This document shows positions 35,624 to 52,254 of a stretch of 64,000 nt of DNA, piece after piece (position 1 is the first letter of the stretch; every line of letters starts with the position of its first letter). The position numbers and the translations under genes are program-made. The notes under the pieces were generated by a model. The model was not told where the DNA came from. It did no database searches and was given only the letters and a program-made list of their open reading frames with translations. Source of the stretch: Berberis thunbergii (Eukaryota > Streptophyta > Magnoliopsida > Ranunculales > Berberidaceae); the NCBI GenBank assembly GCA_003290165.1, contig QNQO01000640.1:1-64000 (forward strand), in the 5' to 3' direction.

Positions 35624-36370
35624 TCTATATTAAAATTCATAGTGGTGTTTTACTATTCATTGTTGACTGGGAGGATTAGAGATAAAATATGGTTACGATT
35701 AAAAGTTGGGAAATGTATTGAATTTGAGAGTTGAAATCCATTTCCTATGATGACATATTTGTAAATATAAAACATGTAGAATAGCAAAATTAATGAAAAA
35801 CTTTTGAAAAAAGTTGATGAAATGTACATGTGGCGGAAAGAGAAACTATTGTGTTTTTCTTTTAGCAAAATGAAAATTATCATAACTATCTACATCGTGA
35901 TCGGATTTTGGTAAACTTAGTATCATTGAAATGCACTTTTGAAGATCTTTCCAACAAACTAAATGATCAATACAAGCGCTAAAATTTTAAAAAATATATT
36001 TTATAATTAAAATAATGTATTTAATGTCTTTATTATTTTTCAAAGCAATGACATGGGCCGATCATACCAGAAAAATTAGTCGGACATCTCAATGCACATT
36101 TAACCAAAAATTCTAAACTTTATGTTTTGGCGAATTCAAAAATTGGGGGAGAACTCATTCTCGACGTTTAAATTCCTCCCCCCCCCCAGTTGATTCAAAT
36201 TTGATCGAGTTTAACCCTAAAATTTATAATATATATATTACCTTAAAATATGCTAACACTTCAATACTGATTGAGAGTGAAAATGAGGATAATAATGACC
36301 GTGTTTAGTACAAAATATTTTAAAAAATATAAAATAATGTGAAGTGCCAATGGCACAAGACATACTCTAA
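35624..36370 (+). mobile_element. Helitron-like element H5 (beta type)
   Basis: It starts tctatattaaaattc. It ends with hairpin gtgcc-aat-ggcac at 36,344-36,356, exactly ten bases, then CTAA followed by T. The body matches H3. Confidence 0.75.
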
Positions 36371-36372
36371 TA

Positions 36373-38220
36373 TCTATCTTACAATTCAAAGTGTTTTTTA
36401 CTGTTCATGAACAGTAAATTGAGTCTGTTTGTCCTACGTGGCAACAACTTATGTTTATGGCAAAAGTTAAATGAAAGAATTTGACCCCGATGCTCTCCTC
36501 ACTCTCTCCACACCACCACCCCCTCTCTTCCTCTGCGATTCCTAAACTCTACAACTTCTCATCCATCTCCCCCCAACTCTACAACTTCTCATCCCTTCCA
36601 CACAAACTCATCCATCTCCCCCCAACTTCTCATCCCTCTCCAACACAAACTCCTCAAACCCTAACCCAAAACGCATCACAAATCTCATGCTTAGTGCTCA
36701 AACCCTAACACGATCTCCCGAAGACGGAGCCGCTTCCAAGTGCCGAAAGCATAGCCACCATCGCCACTGAAGATCTTTCCGTCCCTCCTCCTGTTGAGTT
36801 TGGTAAGAAGAAGAAGAAGAAGAAGTTTGAGAAGATACCTGGCTGAAGAAGTGAAGAACTCACTGATTGAGAGAACCGAACTGAAGAAGAAGTTTAGATA
36901 TCTGGCTGAAGAAGTTTGAGTTCGGGATCCTTCTTTAGATCTCCTCTTCTTATTCTTCTTTAGATCTGTTTCAGATCTTTTTTTTCTGCTTTCAGCAAAG
37001 CAAAACATGTTTTTTTTTTTTTTTTTTCTTTCTCTCCTTCTTCTTATTTTTTTGTTGATTTCATTCTTCGATTTGGTGAAATTTTGAAATTATGCTTCGG
37101 TGATTTACTGGAATGTGAATGCTCTTTACTTATTTTTATCTACTTATTTGCTGATTTTTGGTTTGGGTTATATCTTTGTAGGGGGGTTTGATGTGAATCG
37201 GTTGCCTTCAAATGAGGAGGTTGAAGATGGGTTTGGTGTGTGCTCTCCAAACAGCACTATTTCATCTTTCCAGATGGATTTCTCGATTCACAGAAGTGGA
37301 GGAAGTAGAGACTCTGAACCTTTGGGTGTTGAAATGGATCCAGAGAGAGAGCTTTGGATGAAGAAAGCTTCAAAGAACACAATACTCTCAACCGAGTAAG
37401 TAAATGATGTTTATTTGATTTGGTGTGAATTTCTCTAATCCCATTTGTCATTTGTTTGAAATCTCAGAAACAAAAGCTTGAATTAGCAAAACAACTGAAT
37501 CTCATACCCAGACAAGTATAAGTTTGGTTTCAGAACATATGAGCAAGGTACCTTTTTTATTTGTTTTTTCAAACCTTCGTCAATCTCTTTTAATGGGTGT
37601 TTCAATTTTTGTATTTTTGTTATGATTCAATGAAAATCTATGAAAATTTCAGAACAAATTTGAAGCAAACAGAGGTGGACTGTGAGTACTTGAAGAGATG
37701 TTGTGGAACACTGACAGAGGAGAACAGGAGGTTTCAGAACACTCGAAGAGCAACCAAAGAAAATAAACTCAAGGTACGATTCAAATCCCTCTTTTATAAT
37801 TTTTGGATATTTCCAAATATATGGGTATTTTCAATTTTGGTTGATGTGATACTTGCTTATGTGAGATTTTTTCTATGTGGAGCATGAGATTTTGTTTTAA
37901 CCGTTTTGGTTTATGTTTTAACCGTTTGAGGCATGAGCTTGATGACATTTTTGTTGTGTTGAGTATTGTGTTCAGACTACTATTTTCTTGACTGAATTCT
38001 TTGCCATATATCTGTTGAAATCTCTTTACTCTGTTAAACTTATCTCAAACATTGTGGTGGTTTTCAAATCTCTTTACTTTGTTGAAATTTACTCTTTGTA
38101 CTCATTCATTGTAAGTGTTTTTTTAATAAATGAAAGAAAAACCCAATTTCAATTATTCGATAATTGCATTAAAGTACGATGTACTCTGTAGTAGTGACAA
38201 CGGCACGAGCATTTTTCTAG
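36373..38220 (+). mobile_element. Helitron-like element H6 carrying an HD-ZIP II gene fragment
   Basis: It starts tctatcttacaattc after an A. It ends with the hairpin-like gtgac-aac-ggcac at 38,194-38,206, exactly ten bases, then CTAG and T. Only its ends resemble the other Helitrons; the interior is a genomic copy of a homeobox gene with introns. That is the standard result of Helitron gene capture. Confidence 0.75.
37182..37773 (+). pseudogene. Captured HD-ZIP class II homeobox gene fragment (HAT-like)
   Basis: Three exons with splice sites kept: 37,182-37,395, 37,468-37,547 and 37,653-37,773. Exon 1 encodes an N-terminal DVNRLPS and CSPNSTISS region, then after a frame change the first homeodomain helix (ESFKEHNTLN). 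Exon 2 encodes QKLELAKQLNLIPRQV and then a TAA at 37,519, where the family has Glu before WFQN; a second stop replaces part of the NRRAR motif. Exon 3 encodes [15 protein letters not shown] and TLTEENRR, the HD-ZIP II leucine zipper start. Such proteins are nuclear DNA-binding repressors. The frameshift and stops make this copy nonfunctional. Upstream CT-rich sequence from 36,481 may be the captured 5' UTR or first exon. Confidence 0.88.
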
Positions 38221-38968
38221 TATATTACAATTCAGATGTGTGTTTTACTATTCATTGCTGACTGAGACAAAGTAAAATCAAAGGAATTTGAGATAAAAGA
38301 TGGTTATGATTGAAAATTGGGAGAAGTATTGAATTTGAGGGTTGAGATTCATTTCATATGATGACATATTTGTAAATATAAAACATGTAGAAGAGTAGAA
38401 ATAATGAAAAACTTTTTTTAAAAAATTTGGTGAAATGTACATGTGGCGGAGAGAGAAAATATTGTGTTTTATTTTTAGCAAAATGAAAATTATCATAATT
38501 ATTTACATCGTTGTCAGTTTTTGGAAAACTTAGTATCGTCGAAATGCAATTTTGAAGATATTTCCAGCAAATCAATAATCAATACAAACGTTAAAATTTT
38601 AAAAATAAATATTTTATAATTAGAAAACATATAATATATTTCACGTCTTTAATATTTTTCAAAGCAATAAGACATACTGATCATATCAGAAAAAAATGAG
38701 TTGGACATCTTAATGCATGTTTAAACAATCCTAAACTTTATATTTTGACGAATTCAAAGATTGGTGGAAAATTCATTATCGGCGTTTAAATTTCTCCCAA
38801 GTATTCAAATTTAAATGTGTTTAACTTTAAAAATTTATAATATATATTTTACCTTAAAATAGACTTACACTTCAATATTAATTTAAAGTAAAAAATGAAG
38901 ATAGTGACAAAGATGTCCAGCACAAAATATTTGACGAAAATAAAATTATTTGAAATGCCATGCTCTAG
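38221..38968 (+). mobile_element. Helitron-like element H7 (beta type), upstream of mMDH copy B
   Basis: The body matches H3 and H5. The 5' end directly follows CTAG of H6, and the 3' end has CTAG-T at 38,965 but a decayed hairpin. It ends 51 bp before the ATG of mMDH copy B. Confidence 0.65.
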
Positions 38969-39019
38969 TTTAGTGTTAGTTTACAGTACATTTCAAACAG
39001 CGACGTACCACGTCAACAA

Positions 39020-43147
<4,128 letters not shown>

Positions 43148-44564
43148 TTGGCAAAATTTACTATTTTTTTCTAGGTTTTTCAGCATGTATGTGCATTTTA
43201 GGATTTCATCATAGTTTTACGGCAGCTCTAGTCTGTCCAGAGTGCTTATTCTTGACTGGTGCCACTCATTGGAGTGGAATTGTCGCTCCGGCTATTTTAA
43301 CTAGGCTTTGTTGTGAATTGAGATTCAATAATGAAAACCAAATTTCTTGTTGTTTATCATATTTTAGATTAAGCAGTTTGTGTAGCTCTTTGAGAGAATT
43401 TTGTGAACAAGTTTTGGTGATACTAGTGAATAAGTTTGTGTAACCTTTTTTCTTGTTCTTTCTTCTCCTTCCTTATTGTATTTTTCTGGGATAATTTTTC
43501 TAGAATTTTTAACTGCATATATAACAATGTTTGACGAAATATCCAAGTTTAATCCTAAAATTGCGGATCTATACAAAGTAAGCCAAGTTCTAAAACAAAA
43601 AAGAATAATTATCGCTTACTAGGGTTGGCAATAGGCCCCAGACATAATCCATTCAAACATTTAGCCCAAACCAAATCCGTTAGAACAAGAAGAAATGAGA
43701 ATCGATAAATGATGGCTGTCATTCTGCCTTGTTAATTTGTGGACGTCAATCGATCAGCTCAAACCTCTTTACGCATTGCATTAAAACTCAAACTAAACTG
43801 CTTAGCACTGAGTTCATTGATTGCATACATTACATAAATACAAGTTCATTCAGTTCTCTTGTATTTTTGAATCTTGTAATAGATGATAGCCCGCACGGCT
43901 TGCACAACCTTTTCTCTCACCCAGGCGATGTGAGACTAAAATCGTCCTTGGTAGCCTGACAGCTTCTGACCCTCCCACACAAGGTAGCATGTCAACCTAA
44001 GAGTTTGGCCACATAAGGGTATTACAGAACTACTCTGAAAAAAGTCTGATATGCTTTCATTATAACTTGATCAAGTCTGGCTTGGCTCTAATTTGAGATT
44101 CGTTGTATTCTTGATGGTCGAATATTGGTCTTAATTGGTTTCATAAAAATTTATATTAATTCTGAAATAAACCCAGTCCGTTTGAAGGTAAACCATTAAC
44201 CGAATCACATAAATGTCGATCCGATAACTAAATGCAATTCAGAGAAAATAATTGAAAAATGAATTTTGAAAGGGAAATGATGGGCCACAGAGAGTAGAAA
44301 TGCAAGAAACAACAAATCAATCTCTCGCTGAAAAAAATATAACAAAGACTGAACCGTAAAACCAAAACTACTTCAAATTCAAATGAAAATTAAAAGTTAT
44401 TTTAATAGATGGAACAATGTCACAAACAACAGATAACTCAATAAAAAGCTGAAAATTTCAGATACATCAAACAACAAATGTCACAAACAATAGACAACTT
44501 AATACAAAGCTGAAAGTTTCAAATACATCAAACAACATATATCGCAAACAATATAATATCAACT
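43148..44564. other. 3' flank of mMDH copy B, no gene seen
   Basis: It runs parallel to 3,860-5,292. It holds the likely mMDH 3' UTR and the acatcaaacaaca repeats that precede the membrane gene tail. Confidence 0.7.
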
Positions 44565-45790
44565 TTAATGGAGGAGGTTGAAGGCCACGAACAAGACATA
44601 ACCAATTATGACATGTAAGATAGAACCTCTAAGGGCGTATTTAAGCTTCTTGATACTCCTCGAGGACTTTGGGCTATTGATGTAGATTTTCAATACAGCA
44701 AATGCAGCAATCAAGGTAGACACGACGAAGGAAATGTTACTATAAAAGTGCATACACTTTAGAAGATGATTGGGTAAATTCTTGCTACTCACTTGCAAGA
44801 ATGCATAATTTCCACTGATTCCAACACTTATAACTCCAATTGCAGCACTTCTCATTTTCAGCAATATCTCGGGATCTATATTTTCTTCATACATGTTAAG
44901 AGTCATATTCCGGCAAATCTCCCTGCCATCAGAACATGTGGTTCATACATGTACGTAACAAATAGACATAACAATGTGAAATTGAAAGTTTGGCTATCCT
45001 CTTAAGGAGTTAACATACCCCAAGGACATTTAAATGACATTGTAACATACAACATAAAATGGTTAGCCTATGCACATACCATCTGTGGCATCAGATTATC
45101 ATCCTCAACAGCTACAAGGTGATCACCATTTAGGGGAACCTTTATCGAAGTACAAAACGAAATATGAATAAGATTTATGTTTTATTCTCGGGCAATGTCA
45201 TCACCAAATTAATATTGCTTGTTTAGCAATGAGATACATAAAAACCAAATGCAGGCATTTACCCTACCTCTTCTTTAACTTGTGATGCATTATCCGAAAG
45301 TGATGGTTTCATATCAGTGTAATCAGTTGTGTGGGAGCACTCTTTTGAAACAACAATATGAAATATAAATATATAAGATTTACTTTTTTTCTAGGAAGAA
45401 ATTTTTTCCTATTGAATTTGAGCCCAGTGTTAGAAAACTATTTCCCTAGCTCATACACATTTATGTTTCATTTTAACTTTAGGTCTAATTACAAACACTA
45501 AGAAGAATTGAACATTTTTCAAAAAAGAAAATAAAAACAATCAAATTTGCATACTGATGGCAGATAAAAATCCAAACAAATAACAACATACTCAGGTTCG
45601 CCTCTTGAGTATTTACAATGGTCTCATGTCATTGTTCAGAATTTTAAATTTCTTATAGGGATAAGATGATCACCATCTACAACAATATTTTTGCTAATTA
45701 ATTTATTAATGGGTAAAGAATAATTGAAACTTAAATTTCAAAGTTAATGAACATACCAGAATCTCTTAACGGAGTTTTGGGTGAAGACAT
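44565..45790 (-). pseudogene. TM2, decayed copy of the small membrane gene
   Basis: Exons match TM1: 45,790-45,757, about 45,344-45,268, 45,139-45,080 and 44,922-44,565. The acceptor AG before exon 2 has become AA, though another AG three bases later would keep the frame with one codon lost. In the last exon a 1-bp insertion gives a TAA eight codons after the acceptor. From a later ATG the two strong C-terminal helices remain open for about 110 residues. Probably inactive; a short N-truncated product cannot be excluded. Confidence 0.75.
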
Positions 45791-46220
45791 GTCCATATGA
45801 TTTAATTAAATTGAAGGAAAAACAAAACACACACACATCAGTAATTCTAAATTCTACAAAGAAAGATAAAACAAAGATTTGCTAATAAACAGAGCCAACA
45901 TGTATTATTATTATTCACATCTAATAAAAACAGTTACCATATGCCACACATAATAATAAATAAGAGGTTACCCAGAATAAATCACTATTTCAAATTAAAT
46001 GATCCAAGTAAAACGAATAGCATATCTTGAAAAAAAATCTAACAGTTATTAAATAAAAAAATAAAAAACTCATTTTTCTCTGATTGAATTCCCCACCACC
46101 ACCGTTCTCCTCCTCGCTCCATGTTTGAGCCCCACTTCCCTCTTCTCTCTCATTGTTTCAGCATCCCCTTGGTCTCCACCAACACTACCATCTCCCCACA
46201 TCCACTTTCCTCTTTCTTTT
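45791..46220. other. 5' flank of TM2 with the empty hAT site
   Basis: It runs parallel to 6,460-6,942 plus 8,352-8,400. The hAT element of block 1 is absent at about 46,161-46,175. At 46,220 the sequence switches abruptly to mMDH intron 5 (aatgtatgtacaattg), the start of copy D. Confidence 0.75.
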
Positions 46221-48426
46221 AATGTATGTACAATTGTACACCCTTTATATTAAGGAAGCTGCCATGTGGCATGTTCATGTTTTTAAATTTTGAGATAGAA
46301 TTGTATAATGTATTACCTTTTAGGTAAATAAGCATCAGTTTTGTGCATACACTTAGTAGGCATTTATTTATCACTTGTATGTGCTCAACATTTGATGCAA
46401 ACAGACAAATTATTTTGGAGACCTCATTTGTATATGGGAGTTACAATGTGGTATTTACAAATAGTGCAAAGAGGCTTCCCCTTAGTCATATGAGATTTTA
46501 TTATTTTATAAGCATTATGAGCTGATCTTTGTGTGTATGTTGTAATTTATTTATTCTTGAATTTATGATATAAAAATCAAGACTAATTCATTTCAATTTT
46601 TTTTCCTGTAGCTATGCTGGATCAATCTTTGCTGATGCTTGTTTGAAAGGACTTAATGGGGTTCCAGATATTGTTGAGTGCTCATATGTGCAATCAACTG
46701 TCACAGACCTACCTTTCTTTGCCTCTAAGGTGCGTGAATATGCTTTAAATTATTTTTTACTGTTTCCCGGAAGTATGCTTATCTGTTGTGTTTTTCACTC
46801 GAAGGGCTTGTGATACTTGCAGCTTATTTCAGCTCATTGCTTATTTTTTGTCTTACTATTTATGTGACTTGTTGGACTTACCAATGACGTCAAGGGCCTA
46901 GAAAAAATGCATATAATGTTGAAACCATGTGTCTTAAATACTTATTGTTAACAAAATATTGAAACAATGTTTTCGAACTATTGTGTGAAATTTTTGAAAA
47001 TTTGGGATGTCATTTATTAGGAGATCTAGTGAGCCGTAGTGCAATGACGCCGAGACGTCGCACATTTTGTAAAGATCTAAACACCTTCAGGAAAGGAGCA
47101 CGTAACTTGCACGATGTATCCAAAGTGTAATTATAGCAAAAACATAGGTGTAGATAATGCAAAAAACTAATGAACTTATTAGGGGTATTTCGGTCTGACC
47201 TTGGTTAGCATTGTTGAACCAACGGTCAATATCCAATTTTGTACCCAATGTATAGTTATTCCAAACTTTTATGCCCAATGTGAAATACCTCCAAAATGTA
47301 AATATCCCTAATGCAAAGATTAATGGTAGTTGGCAACACGAATTAGCAAGTAAACCATGTTCATGAAGTATACCCTTCTCAACCATATGTAGTCGTGCTT
47401 ATTTTGAGTTGTTCATCTGTTATTGGGACAGCAAAATATTTTGTTTAGGTTGCTAGTCAGCTATCTTGTACCACTTATTTCCTTTTCCTGGAAAACATCA
47501 CATCTTATGCTAATGATATGTTCAATAATGTGCAGGTAAAGCTAGGAAAGAATGGTGTGGAGGAGGTACTAGGATTGGGTCACCTGTCTGAGTTTGAGAA
47601 GCAAGGATTGGAAAATCTCAAGTCTGAACTTGCATCATCTATTGAGAAAGGGATCAAGTTTGCCAATTCCAACTAATTGGCAAATTTTACTATTTTTTTC
47701 TACGTTTTTCAGCATGTATGTGCATTTTAGGATTTCATCATAGTTTTACGGCAGCTCTAGTCTGTCCAGGGTGCTTATTCTTGACTCTTGACTGGTGCCA
47801 CTCATTAGAGTGGAATTGTCGCTCCGGCTATTTTAACTAGGCTTTGTTGTGAATTGAGATTCAATAATGAAAACCAAATTTCTTGTTGTTTATCATGTTT
47901 TAGATTAAGCAATTTGTGTAACCCTTTGAGAGCATTTTGTGAATAAGTTTTGGTGATACTGGTGAATAAGTTTGTGTAACCCTTTTTCTTGTTCTTTCTT
48001 CTCCTTCCTTATTGTATTTTTCTGGGATAATGTTTCTAGAATTTGTCACTGCATATATAACAATATTTGACGAAATATCCAAGTTTAATCCTAAAATTGC
48101 GGATCTATACAAAGTAAGCCAAGTTCTAAAACAAAAAAGAATAATTATCGCTTACTAGGGTTGGCAATAGACCCCAGACATAATCCATTCGAACATTTAG
48201 CCCAAACATAATTCGTTAGAACAAGCAGAAATGAGAATCGATAGATGATGGCTGTCATTCTGCCTTGTTAATTTGTGGACGTCAATCGATCAGCTCAAAC
48301 CTCTGTACGCATTGCATTAAAACTCAAACTAAACTGCTTAGCACTGAGTTCATTGATTGCACACATTACACAAATACAAGTTCATTCAGTTCTCTTGTAT
48401 TTTTGAATCTTGTAATAAATCATAGC
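46221..48426 (+). repeat. Partial duplication: 3' half of the mMDH locus and its flank
   Basis: It matches copy B from about 41,669 in intron 5 to about 43,890 beyond the gene. The left junction with the TM2 flank and the right junction near 48,426 (aaatcatagcc) are sharp. Confidence 0.85.
46612..47676 (+). pseudogene. mMDH copy D, exons 6 and 7 only
   Basis: Exon 6 (46,612-46,729, 118 bp) and exon 7 (47,536-47,676, 141 bp, ending TAA) are intact with splice sites. They encode [16 protein letters not shown] and a C-terminus ending KFANSN. Exon 7 keeps the residues that copy B has changed. Exons 1-5 are absent, so it cannot make an enzyme. It lies upstream of copy C, which lacks exactly these exons. 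Confidence 0.9.
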
Positions 48427-50100
48427 CAGACTCGAAGTCTTGCATGATACCTGCTTCAACTGTTTCATTACCCTATGAGAAAGACATAGGCCGCGATAGA
48501 GAAAATAAGGGGGAGCCCCTGAATTACTGAAGAAACCATACAATGAACCATTATATTAAGAGTAAATCTGACATTTCTCAAGCATGTTCTAATCTGCAAA
48601 CACCATTTAAGTAGGAAGCCGATCATCTTAAAAGAGTCGGTCAACGATGAAATCACCACAATTCTTTCACTGTGAAACCACAACCGTTCTAGTCATTTGT
48701 CACCAATAATTAACAGGTCAGCCCATCCTCTCCTAATACAACCTCATGGGATATACGAGGAAAATAACTAATCCTCTCCCATTTCCACATCCATAAATCC
48801 TATCGTGTTTGAAGACATCCCCATGGCAAATTCCCCTCCCTAGTCACTGATTCCATTTTGAAGCATTGCCCAGTGCCTTTACCACCATCCTCCCAAATTC
48901 CTCCACAAGACCATCACTCTTTAAGCAAATCCGTAAAAAACTAGGTAATCTTGTAAAAGCTCTATTATATATCCTTGAAAGCCACATCTCCACCTTAGGA
49001 TACATATCTGGATATATAATTTCTTTCTCACTTGGAATGGGACTAAATTAGCTTCAATATGGAATCCACATCACCCCTTATATGATTGTATTTTTCTTCT
49101 ATCACTCATCTCCAAAGGCTCTTTTTTTACCTTTCATTTCTCTGTAGCCACTTACCCTTATTCCTCTTTTTTTTTTTTTTTTTTTTTGAAAGGCGAGTGT
49201 GCCACCGAGAACCCAAAACGTGTGGTTTAAACCACCATAGCCTTAACCGTCCAATCAGGCTACCATTGGTCCTTATTCCTCTTCTTGAATGGTCTAAGGC
49301 CCAAAGTTCCAATTTTTCTAATTTACTTCATGCTTGCATACCACCTCACACATAAAAGCACAAAACATATTCACAAGATTAACACCAAAGAATATTATGA
49401 AAAAATCACTTGGCTAACCTAGATAACTTGTTCAACCTAGATAACAGTTGACTGATTTAGAGAGAAGCCTATAAATTTGCTTGTTTAACCTAGATACCAA
49501 ATTCCAAACATGAGTTACAGTAAATTGCTATTCTAAAAGAAAGCTAGTACAATAAGGAAAGCAAAGCTGATTGCAAATTTAGTGTAATGACTGCCTCTAG
49601 CAAGATTGTTATCTTGCAAAGCCTATATCTGTCACTGCTTATACATGGTCATGACGTCAATGTATTACCAAAGCTTCGCATGAAACAAGTTACATTGAAT
49701 TCTTTTGTTGCTAAATATAGTCCTAGACGAGTTCATTTCCCCAACTAACTTGTTGCATTAAATTAAGACACCAGTAATACCCGAACAAACCAACAACGTT
49801 AGAGTGAGATTGCAATGTTATGTAGCATATTCCCATCTTTACATACCAATGAAACGAAATAACTTCAAATTTCAAACATTGGTTGAGTGTACATCAATTT
49901 CAGCAACTAAAACAAATATCCCTAACTTGTCAATAAAGAGTTATTAGTTCAGGGCAGAGTGAAACAAACGAGTGAGGCCAACGGAGAATTTGACACCCTA
50001 CCATGAAATCACACCCTAGTATGCAAACAAGACAATCAAATACACCCAAAAATATACAGTATTCCGTATTCGACTGAACGACCAAAAATACAGTTTTCCT
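48427..50100. other. Intergenic stretch, mostly unassigned
   Basis: No protein recognised on either strand. The only structured part is the SINE-like piece at about 49,167-49,290. Confidence 0.5.
49167..49290 (-). mobile_element. SINE-like retroposon, minus strand (candidate)
   Basis: Read on the minus strand, a tRNA-like start (tagcctgattggacggtt) is followed by gggttctcggtggc, then ggcacactcgcc and a run of about 20 A. The poly-A tail and tRNA-like head suggest a SINE, but the B box is weak and I see no clear target duplication. Confidence 0.35.
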
Positions 50101-50159
50101 GAACACCCAAAATCATATGAAACCCTATGTGAATAAAATTTAGGAAATTGTTAGATCTA

Positions 50160-50640
50160 AGAATGCAGAAGCACTTACGGATTAGATCTGCCGTCAGAGT
50201 CGAAAAGGAAAGTGTTTGAGATGAAGTAACCTCTGGTATTTATTGGGGAAGTTCGAACACCGCTCTTGATCGCAAATTCATATCCCAGTTCGATTGGGAG
50301 ATCGAACAACCCTCGCAAAAGCTACTCTGCATGAATAAACAAATAATTAGGTCTCGAAATCAAAAAATTTCAAACTAAATCGATTCAAATGCGCATGCGT
50401 GCGTTTCAAAATCGTAAAGAGATGAAATACCCAAATTTGCTCCTCAGGAACCCTAGTTGCTGATCAAAACACCGAAACGAGTCGCGAAGGTCCGCTTGAA
50501 TGAGAGACGGAAGAGAGAGGAGGAAAGGAGAGATGGAGAGAGATAGAGGTCGACCAAAAAGTCTTGCGAGAGAGACGAATTTGGCCTGTCGAGAAACAGA
50601 GCTCAATGTCGAACGAGGAAGACAAGAGGGATGAAATAAC
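50160..50640 (-). other. Possible 5' end of a minus-strand transcript, split leader
   Basis: On the minus strand, a CT-rich stretch (50,600-50,480) typical of plant 5' UTRs is followed by a possible intron ending in tgcag near 50,333 and another exon-like segment to about 50,180. No coding region that I recognise follows toward 48,430. It could be the leader of a lost gene or a noncoding RNA. Confidence 0.3.
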
Positions 50641-52240
50641 GAACAGAGGGATTAAAAATTGCTAATTTAGGGTCGTCTGTCAGTGGAGCGGGAGAAACCC
50701 ACACCCGTTCTATAATTACCCAAGAGTTTTGAAAACTAGAGGATTGTTGTAACACCTTTGTGTATGCAGGCTCGGAGGTTGACGACTTTACAGGCGAGCT
50801 CAGTTTGTTACCTTGTTACTATACTTTCCATGTTATACTTTCATATCGCGGGTAAGGGAAGGTGATATATTATATAAGTATGCAATTAGATCCCTAATGC
50901 AGCGCCCTTTAAAATCGTGCGGACCTTAAGATTTAAAGTGGACAATATTATACTATGTGGATCAAGTTGTGATTTTAATGATATAATAGTCGAACCCAGC
51001 ACTAACGAGGACATCAAGCCCTATGAAAAGTAGATTGTCGTAGTAAGTCGAATGCCTTTGATAAGACAATGTTGATCTAATATTGAACGTTATATTTAAC
51101 CATGCTCCAAGCGCATGCCAGAATTATAATTAGCGAGGAAACGGGCGAGAATGGGGGTGTTCCTCGCCAATTAAACAAGCCCAAAATTGTAATGTCTTTA
51201 ACATCTTCACCACAATGAGGTAAACACTCATGATATCATAGATGCAATAAAATAAAGAGTCTACTATGTCCACAATTGGCACCGTGTCATGCTATGAGCA
51301 AACCTCACCCCACATAGTGGATTTATCAATGGTGCCATGGCCTCGACTTTGAATATTGTTTATGCTTTTGACCTCAAATAGTCTTATAATATACTGTCTG
51401 CAGTATGGTTGACTTTAATGGTTATAATGTGTTTTATTTTTGTTTAGTAAGCAACATAATACATATTTACATATTAAACCCCAAGTTGTCAACTGAAAAA
51501 CACTACTTGGATATTAAAGTCAGAGAACTCAACTGCAAATTATCTTATGTTAGATTATAATGATCCATAAAGTCAAAGGCTTACTCTTAAACTATAAAGT
51601 CATCGAATTTGATATTTAATCCTATATTGACTTTTGATTTTGAAAGACTAACAAAAAAAAAAAACGCAAAGGTCTTAAAAGGTCACTTGCAGAAGGAAAA
51701 ATGTCTCCACCAAATGAAAAAATGATTAATGTTGATGTTAGATTAACAACATCATAAATGTGTTTTGTATATGCATTTTATCATATAGATAAATGCATAT
51801 TTACTTTTTGTTCCTAGTTTTTTTTTTTTTTTTTTTTTTTATATCTAACATTTTAGGGATAATTGTATTTAAACGAACTTGGTCATTTCTAAATTGAAGT
51901 ATATTTTTGTCCTTAGAATTTGTTGAGAGACAATAATTTTTCTCTTAAAAAAAAGAAAAAGAAAGAGGTAATGCAGTACTAATAGTAGCCGATATGGGTG
52001 ATAGAGTGATATAATTGTTTTTAGAGCCTTGCAAAATTTTAGGTAGGACTTTAGCCTGGCAAAATAGCTCTGGCATAGTTGTTTGACCATCAAGGTTCAC
52101 ACAAAGATAAGATTTTGGCTGGGCAGACAACCCTGCCAAACCTTAAACATTGGAACAAAAATTGTTTCTTTGCTAATTATCTTTTAAAAATGAAAAAAAA
52201 GATCAAATCCGTGTAATTAAATATACATTATACTCGAAGA
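50641..52240. other. Intergenic stretch without recognised genes
   Basis: AT-rich with a long poly-T at about 51,818-51,840. A short hairpin, gcgaggaa with ttcctcgc, lies near 51,134-51,163 and resembles the ends of the foldback element at 52,255. Confidence 0.5.
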
Positions 52241-52254
52241 AAATGAGCTTTTCT

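Noticed and set aside
48468..48683. Minus-strand 71-codon frame upstream of copy C
   Set aside because: No domain, no repeat partner, no splice context.
49086..49355. Plus-strand frame through the poly-T at 49,170
   Set aside because: The Phe run comes from the poly-T of a SINE-like piece. It is not a protein.
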